Below are positions 6,884-10,061 of a stretch of 10,061 bases of DNA, piece after piece. Under the pieces are notes generated by a model. It saw only the letters and a list, made by a program, of their open reading frames with translations, searched no databases and was not told where the DNA came from. Source of the DNA: Arcobacter sp. UBA7394 (GTDB taxonomy: Bacteria > Campylobacterota > Campylobacteria > Campylobacterales > Arcobacteraceae); contig DKNG01000031.1 in NCBI GenBank assembly GCA_002470185.1, forward strand, positions 12,206 through 22,266. The letters are read 5' to 3'. Position 1 is the first letter of the stretch, and every line of letters begins with the position of its first letter. Position numbers and translations under genes: made by a program.

Positions 6884-8374
6884 TTAAGAAATTGTTTTGG
6901 AAATATATCTATTTCTACCTTCTCTTTTTGCTTGATATAATAAATCATCAGCTTCTTTATACATTTGATCTGTAGTTAATAAATGTGTATTATCAAATCT
7001 AATAGCACCACAAGATATTGTAAGATAATCTGAAATTTTATTTGATTTATGGTTTATTTTTAATTCTTCCACTTCATGTATTATCATATTGGCAAAATCT
7101 TTAGTTTTTTCATAAGTATCTTGATATGATAAAATTACAAATTCCTCTCCACCAATACGGAAAGAATAGTCATATGATCTATTTGTATGCTTAGCAATTA
7201 CATGTGCAACTGCCTTTAAAGCCTTGTCACCATCTAGGTGACCATATGCATCATTATACTGCTTGAAATAATCAATATCAAACATTAATAAACTTAATGG
7301 TTTTTTATCTCTTTTTGCTCTTCTTGTCTCTTTTTCAAAGATTGTTTCAAAGTAATTTCTATTGTTTAAACCTGTTAGAGAATCAACAATAGCAATCTCT
7401 TCAATTTTCTTTTTATCAGAGATATTAGTAAGAAATAAATTAAAATATTTAATATTAAAATTTGCATCTAATTCAGGGAAAACTTCAAGATTAAACCATA
7501 CCTTTTTATCCCCTACATTAATGTATACTTCGTCTGTATGCTCTTTTCCAGAGTAGATTTTAGTATCAAATAAAGCATACTGTTCTTTAGTTGTAAAGAA
7601 GTAATTTGATGTGGTATTTAAAATGAATTCTTTTTTATTATTTAGTGTTCTACAAAGAGCATTACTTATTTCAATAATCTCTTTATCTAATGATAGTTTT
7701 GCAGTTAAAATATTCTGATCAATTAAATATAGTTGTTTGTGATTTGTACGATTTACTTTTAGTAAAGTTATTACAATATAAATTACAATTAACGCAGATA
7801 AAGACATGGCAATAAAGATGGCACTAACCACATAATCTACACCATTGTCTTTTACAGATTTTGAGTAAAATTCATTTGCTTTTGTAAAGGCATAATCTTT
7901 TAAAACTTTAATTTCTACATATAACTTTTCAGTGTGTTTAGCACCTTTTCCTTTTGTAATAGCTATTGCTTCATCAATTCTTTTTTGATACATCAAAGAG
8001 ATTACTTCTTCTCGTATTTTCTTCCATGCTTTGAAGCTTATATAAGACTTATCAATATCTTTTTTATCACCTAAGTAGTTTTTATATACTAATTCATAGT
8101 TTTTTAATACTTCATCTTCTTTATGTTGTATAGCTTCAATAATTTTAATCATTTCCAAACTATCTTTTGTAAGAACAACATCTTTCATATTTCTATGTAT
8201 AGTAATAATTGCAGTTTGAATATCAGAAACAGCATTACTAACTTTAAAAGGATGAGTATACATTTTTTGTGTATTTGTAGAAAGTTCATTCATTTTATCA
8301 ATTGTAAAAAATGCACTTGTAACAGCAATTATAATTATAAGAGTAAAACTAAGATACAACTTTTTGATATTCAT
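6884..8374 (-). CDS. Membrane-anchored diguanylate cyclase (GGDEF)
   Basis: Expected to make cyclic di-GMP from two GTP. The 496-residue protein has a first membrane helix at about 5-23, then a helical periplasmic region (about 25-178) resembling the four-helix-bundle sensors of chemoreceptors. A second membrane helix spans about 182-205. A cytoplasmic PAS-like segment (about 225-322, including KKVWFNLEVFPEL) leads through the usual linker into GGDEF. Catalytic features are intact: DSLTGLNNRNYF (331-342), FDIDYFKQYNDAYGH (365-379) and the active-site motif GGEEF (408-412). An RSYD at 399-402 sits exactly five residues before GGEEF, a complete RxxD product-inhibition site. No EAL or HD-GYP domain is present. 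The input signal cannot be deduced. The ribosome site AAAGG (8387-8391) is a little far from the ATG. It may be transcribed alone or with the TRIC gene 95 bp upstream. Confidence 0.9.
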   Translation of the reverse strand: MNIKKLYLSFTLIIIIAVTSAFFTIDKMNELSTNTQKMYTHPFKVSNAVSDIQTAIITIHRNMKDVVLTKDSLEMIKIIEAIQHKEDEVLKNYELVYKNYLGDKKDIDKSYISFKAWKKIREEVISLMYQKRIDEAIAITKGKGAKHTEKLYVEIKVLKDYAFTKANEFYSKSVKDNGVDYVVSAIFIAMSLSALIVIYIVITLLKVNRTNHKQLYLIDQNILTAKLSLDKEIIEISNALCRTLNNKKEFILNTTSNYFFTTKEQYALFDTKIYSGKEHTDEVYINVGDKKVWFNLEVFPELDANFNIKYFNLFLTNISDKKKIEEIAIVDSLTGLNNRNYFETIFEKETRRAKRDKKPLSLLMFDIDYFKQYNDAYGHLDGDKALKAVAHVIAKHTNRSYDYSFRIGGEEFVILSYQDTYEKTKDFANMIIHEVEELKINHKSNKISDYLTISCGAIRFDNTHLLTTDQMYKEADDLLYQAKREGRNRYISKTIS

Positions 8375-8424
8375 ATAATATAATAACCTTTAATAATTTT
8401 TTTATTATTTAATTTTTTAGAGAA

Positions 8425-8437
8425 AGGATAATATCCT
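8425..8437. promoter_or_regulatory. Palindrome downstream of the cyclase promoter
   Basis: A perfect inverted repeat, AGGATA-A-TATCCT, just downstream of the putative -10 at 8448-8453, so within the first 20 bases of the transcript. It is placed like an operator, but is too short and AT-rich to assign a regulator. Confidence 0.3.
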
Positions 8438-8447
8438 AAGAAACCTT

Positions 8448-8453
8448 ATTATA
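8448..8453 (-). promoter_or_regulatory. Diguanylate cyclase promoter, -10 element
   Basis: The minus strand reads TATAAT in the 95-bp gap between the TRIC gene and the cyclase gene. Transcription would start near 8441, giving a leader of about 67 bases. No -35 match is seen; that zone overlaps the TRIC stop codon. Confidence 0.4.
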
Positions 8454-8469
8454 AGATTTATTTATAAAG

Positions 8470-9081
8470 TTATTTTGATAATGTTGGTAAATGCCAGTTT
8501 CTATAATATGCTAATAATCGAAGAGCAACGCCAGCTATAAATACAAGAATTAAAGTAAATAAACTGTGTAAACCAAGTAAATGTAATCCATAAGTAACAA
8601 GTCCTACGATGATCGCAACTGTTGCATAGAATTCAGATACTAAAATAGAGGGAACTCTATTTATTAAAATATCTCTAATTGTACCACCACCAACTGCTGT
8701 AATAAAGGCAAGAATTAGTACCCCTAAGAAGTTAAATTCATTCTCAATAGCAACTAAGGCACCTGTGATAGCAAAAGATACTAATCCTACAGCATCTGAG
8801 ATAATAAAGGCAGTTTTACCTTCTAAGTCATCAATTTTGTGTAGTTTTAAGATAAGGGAGATTAAAACAGTAGCCATAACTAATAATACAGGTGTTGTAT
8901 CTGTAAATACATATGGAGTTTTACTAGCAAGTACATCTCTTGTCATTCCACCGCCAAGGGCAGTTAGAAATGCAGAGATAAATACTCCTAGAATATCAAG
9001 TTTGTAGTGAACAGCAATTAAAAAACCACTTAGGGCAAAACAGATAATTCCAATAATATCAGCTAATTCTAATGCCGTCAT
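8470..9081 (-). CDS. TRIC/UPF0126 family membrane protein
   Basis: Bacterial relative of trimeric intracellular cation channels, formerly UPF0126 (YicG-like), an inner-membrane protein. The 203 residues form an internal duplication. Each half has three hydrophobic helices and the same loop motif, GGGMTRDVL at 43-51 and GGGTIRDIL at 131-139, with the preceding SGFLIAVHYKLDILGVFISAFLTALGGG echoed by TGALVAIENEFNFLGVLILAFITAVGGG. A seventh hydrophobic helix (about 172-190) closes the protein. Glycine-rich kinks in the helices are the pore feature of TRIC channels. Prokaryotic members have been shown to pass monovalent cations, while the older Pfam name suggested glycine transport; the substrate here is not readable. 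AAAAAGG (9088-9094), six bases before the ATG, supports the start. It has its own promoter. Confidence 0.9.
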   Translation of the reverse strand: MTALELADIIGIICFALSGFLIAVHYKLDILGVFISAFLTALGGGMTRDVLASKTPYVFTDTTPVLLVMATVLISLILKLHKIDDLEGKTAFIISDAVGLVSFAITGALVAIENEFNFLGVLILAFITAVGGGTIRDILINRVPSILVSEFYATVAIIVGLVTYGLHLLGLHSLFTLILVFIAGVALRLLAYYRNWHLPTLSK

Positions 9082-9110
9082 CTAAAACCTTTTTATATTT
9101 AATAATTTGG

Positions 9111-9116
9111 ATTATA
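9111..9116 (-). promoter_or_regulatory. TRIC-family gene promoter, -10 element
   Basis: The minus strand reads TATAAT, within TGAGTATAATCC, about 30 bases upstream of the TRIC ATG. Together with the plus-strand -10 at 9207-9212 it makes the 156-bp gap a divergent promoter region. Confidence 0.5.
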
Positions 9117-9206
9117 CTCAAATTGTACTTTAAATAATACATGAAATGAATTGTGTATATTTATGACTTTTATACTATTTTTTAATCATTTATTCGTAAT
9201 GTAATG

Positions 9207-9212
9207 TATAAT
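9207..9212 (+). promoter_or_regulatory. Efflux gene promoter, -10 element
   Basis: TATAAT preceded by AATG, 25 bases before the TTG start. Transcription from about 9219 would give a short leader containing AGGA (9228-9231). Confidence 0.5.
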
Positions 9213-9237
9213 CAGCTTTTACAATATAGGATATTTT

Positions 9238-10061
9238 TTGAATAAATTACAATTATATATAAAACAATATGAAGATAATACATCTTTTCTTTTAATAATA
9301 GGGCTTTTATCTGCCTTGTTTTTTTCGGCTACTTTTTTAATTAATAGAGCAATATCACTTGATGGTGGACATTGGTTTTGGTCAGGAACTTTACGATTTT
9401 TTTATACTTTATTATTCTTATCAATTGGTTTTATATCTTTTAAGGGTTTTACCTATTTTAAAGCTGTAATAGCCGAATATATGGAAAACTTTAGGTTTTG
9501 GACACTATGTGGAACTATTGGATTTGGGATTTTTTATTCCCTTATATGTTATGCTGCAAACTTCTCCCCTGGGTGGGTAGTGGCTACCACGTGGCAACTA
9601 ACTATTTTAGCTTCTTTATTTGTTTTATCGTTCTTTGGACAGAAATTATCTAAAAGAATATGGTTTTTTACTATTGTAATATTTTTAGGAATTACATTAG
9701 TAAATATAAGTCATTTTGATTTTGATAATTTACAAGCTTTATTATTAGGTTTTTTACCTGTGTTAATTGCTGCTTTTGCTTATCCTTTAGGAAATCAATT
9801 AGTTTGGGAAGAGAAAAAAAGAAGAAAAGAAGCAAATAAAGATATGAGAGTTATAAATAATGCTTTTGTAAAAGTATTTTTATTAACTCTTGGAAGTCTT
9901 CCTTTATGGATTGTTTTATTTTTTATAAATGATGTAGGTATTCCTTCTTCTGGACAATATTTTAATGTGGCAATGATTGCAATTTTATCAGGGATAATTG
10001 CTACATCACTGTTTTTATACGCAAGAAGTAAAGCAAATACTCCCTCAAAATTAGTAGCTGT
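9238..10061 (+). CDS. Multidrug-efflux-type permease (DMT superfamily), 3' end outside
   Basis: Partial gene, open at the right edge, with 274 codons visible and no stop. The protein is a chain of hydrophobic helices of the drug/metabolite transporter type. These include LLIIGLLSALFFSATFLI near 18-35, then segments around 47-67, 88-107, 108-135, 141-157, 167-185 and 212-230. It best resembles the putative multidrug resistance efflux transporter family related to EmrE. WHW-like aromatic patches (GGHWFWSG) and PGWVVATTWQL in helix loops fit that group. The start is TTG at 9238: AGGA lies six bases upstream, and the first helix is lost if the first in-frame ATG (9481) is used. A basic cytoplasmic loop (EEKKRRKEANK, about 231-241) splits the two halves. 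Substrate unknown. Confidence 0.8.
   Translation, partial: MNKLQLYIKQYEDNTSFLLIIGLLSALFFSATFLINRAISLDGGHWFWSGTLRFFYTLLFLSIGFISFKGFTYFKAVIAEYMENFRFWTLCGTIGFGIFYSLICYAANFSPGWVVATTWQLTILASLFVLSFFGQKLSKRIWFFTIVIFLGITLVNISHFDFDNLQALLLGFLPVLIAAFAYPLGNQLVWEEKKRRKEANKDMRVINNAFVKVFLLTLGSLPLWIVLFFINDVGIPSSGQYFNVAMIAILSGIIATSLFLYARSKANTPSKLVA

Noticed and set aside
7362..8383. Plus-strand open frames within the cyclase gene
   Set aside because: Antisense to intact GGDEF and sensor coding; their Asn/Ile/Phe/Cys-rich translations match no protein pattern.
8765..9007. Plus-strand open frame within the TRIC-family gene
   Set aside because: Antisense to a protein with clear duplicated motifs; no ribosome site.

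Overview
The window is AT-rich chromosomal DNA spanning the replication origin of a member of Campylobacterota, most likely from the Arcobacter group. The evidence is the gene order ruvC | dnaA-dnaN-gyrB, TTATTCACA-type DnaA boxes, a divergent DnaA C-terminal signature, and low-GC coding with A/T-ending codons. Species level cannot be read from the sequence.

Layout. The left half (58-4950) is the minus-strand cluster dnaA -> dnaN -> gyrB, transcribed leftwards. A nested palindrome lies past the end of gyrB (8-53). Two gene-poor gaps flank dnaA. The 239-bp gap dnaA/ruvC (4951-5189) holds a cluster of DnaA boxes, several in strict 11-bp phase. The 168-bp gap dnaA/dnaN (3466-3633) holds further boxes, a DnaA-trio-like tract and an AT-rich stretch suited to unwinding. 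Together they look like the bipartite oriC known from Helicobacter pylori. Both gaps share a 15-mer (one mismatch) that is not a DnaA box.

The right half starts with ruvC (Holliday-junction resolvase, GTG start) and purN (glycinamide ribonucleotide formyltransferase), both on plus and moving away from the origin. Three minus-strand genes follow: a small cysteine-free secreted protein with a probable thioredoxin-like fold, a membrane-bound diguanylate cyclase with a 4-helix-type periplasmic sensor, and a TRIC/UPF0126 membrane protein. Divergent from the last is a TTG-started drug/metabolite-type efflux permease that runs off the right edge.

The left half and ruvC are replication, supercoiling and repair functions arranged around the origin. 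The right-hand genes are unrelated single-gene units, most with their own recognisable -10 element. No RNA gene, insertion sequence, CRISPR array or prophage gene is visible, and no gene-free stretch exceeds 300 bases. I found no evidence of an undescribed accessory system. The most interesting content is the fine structure of the origin.
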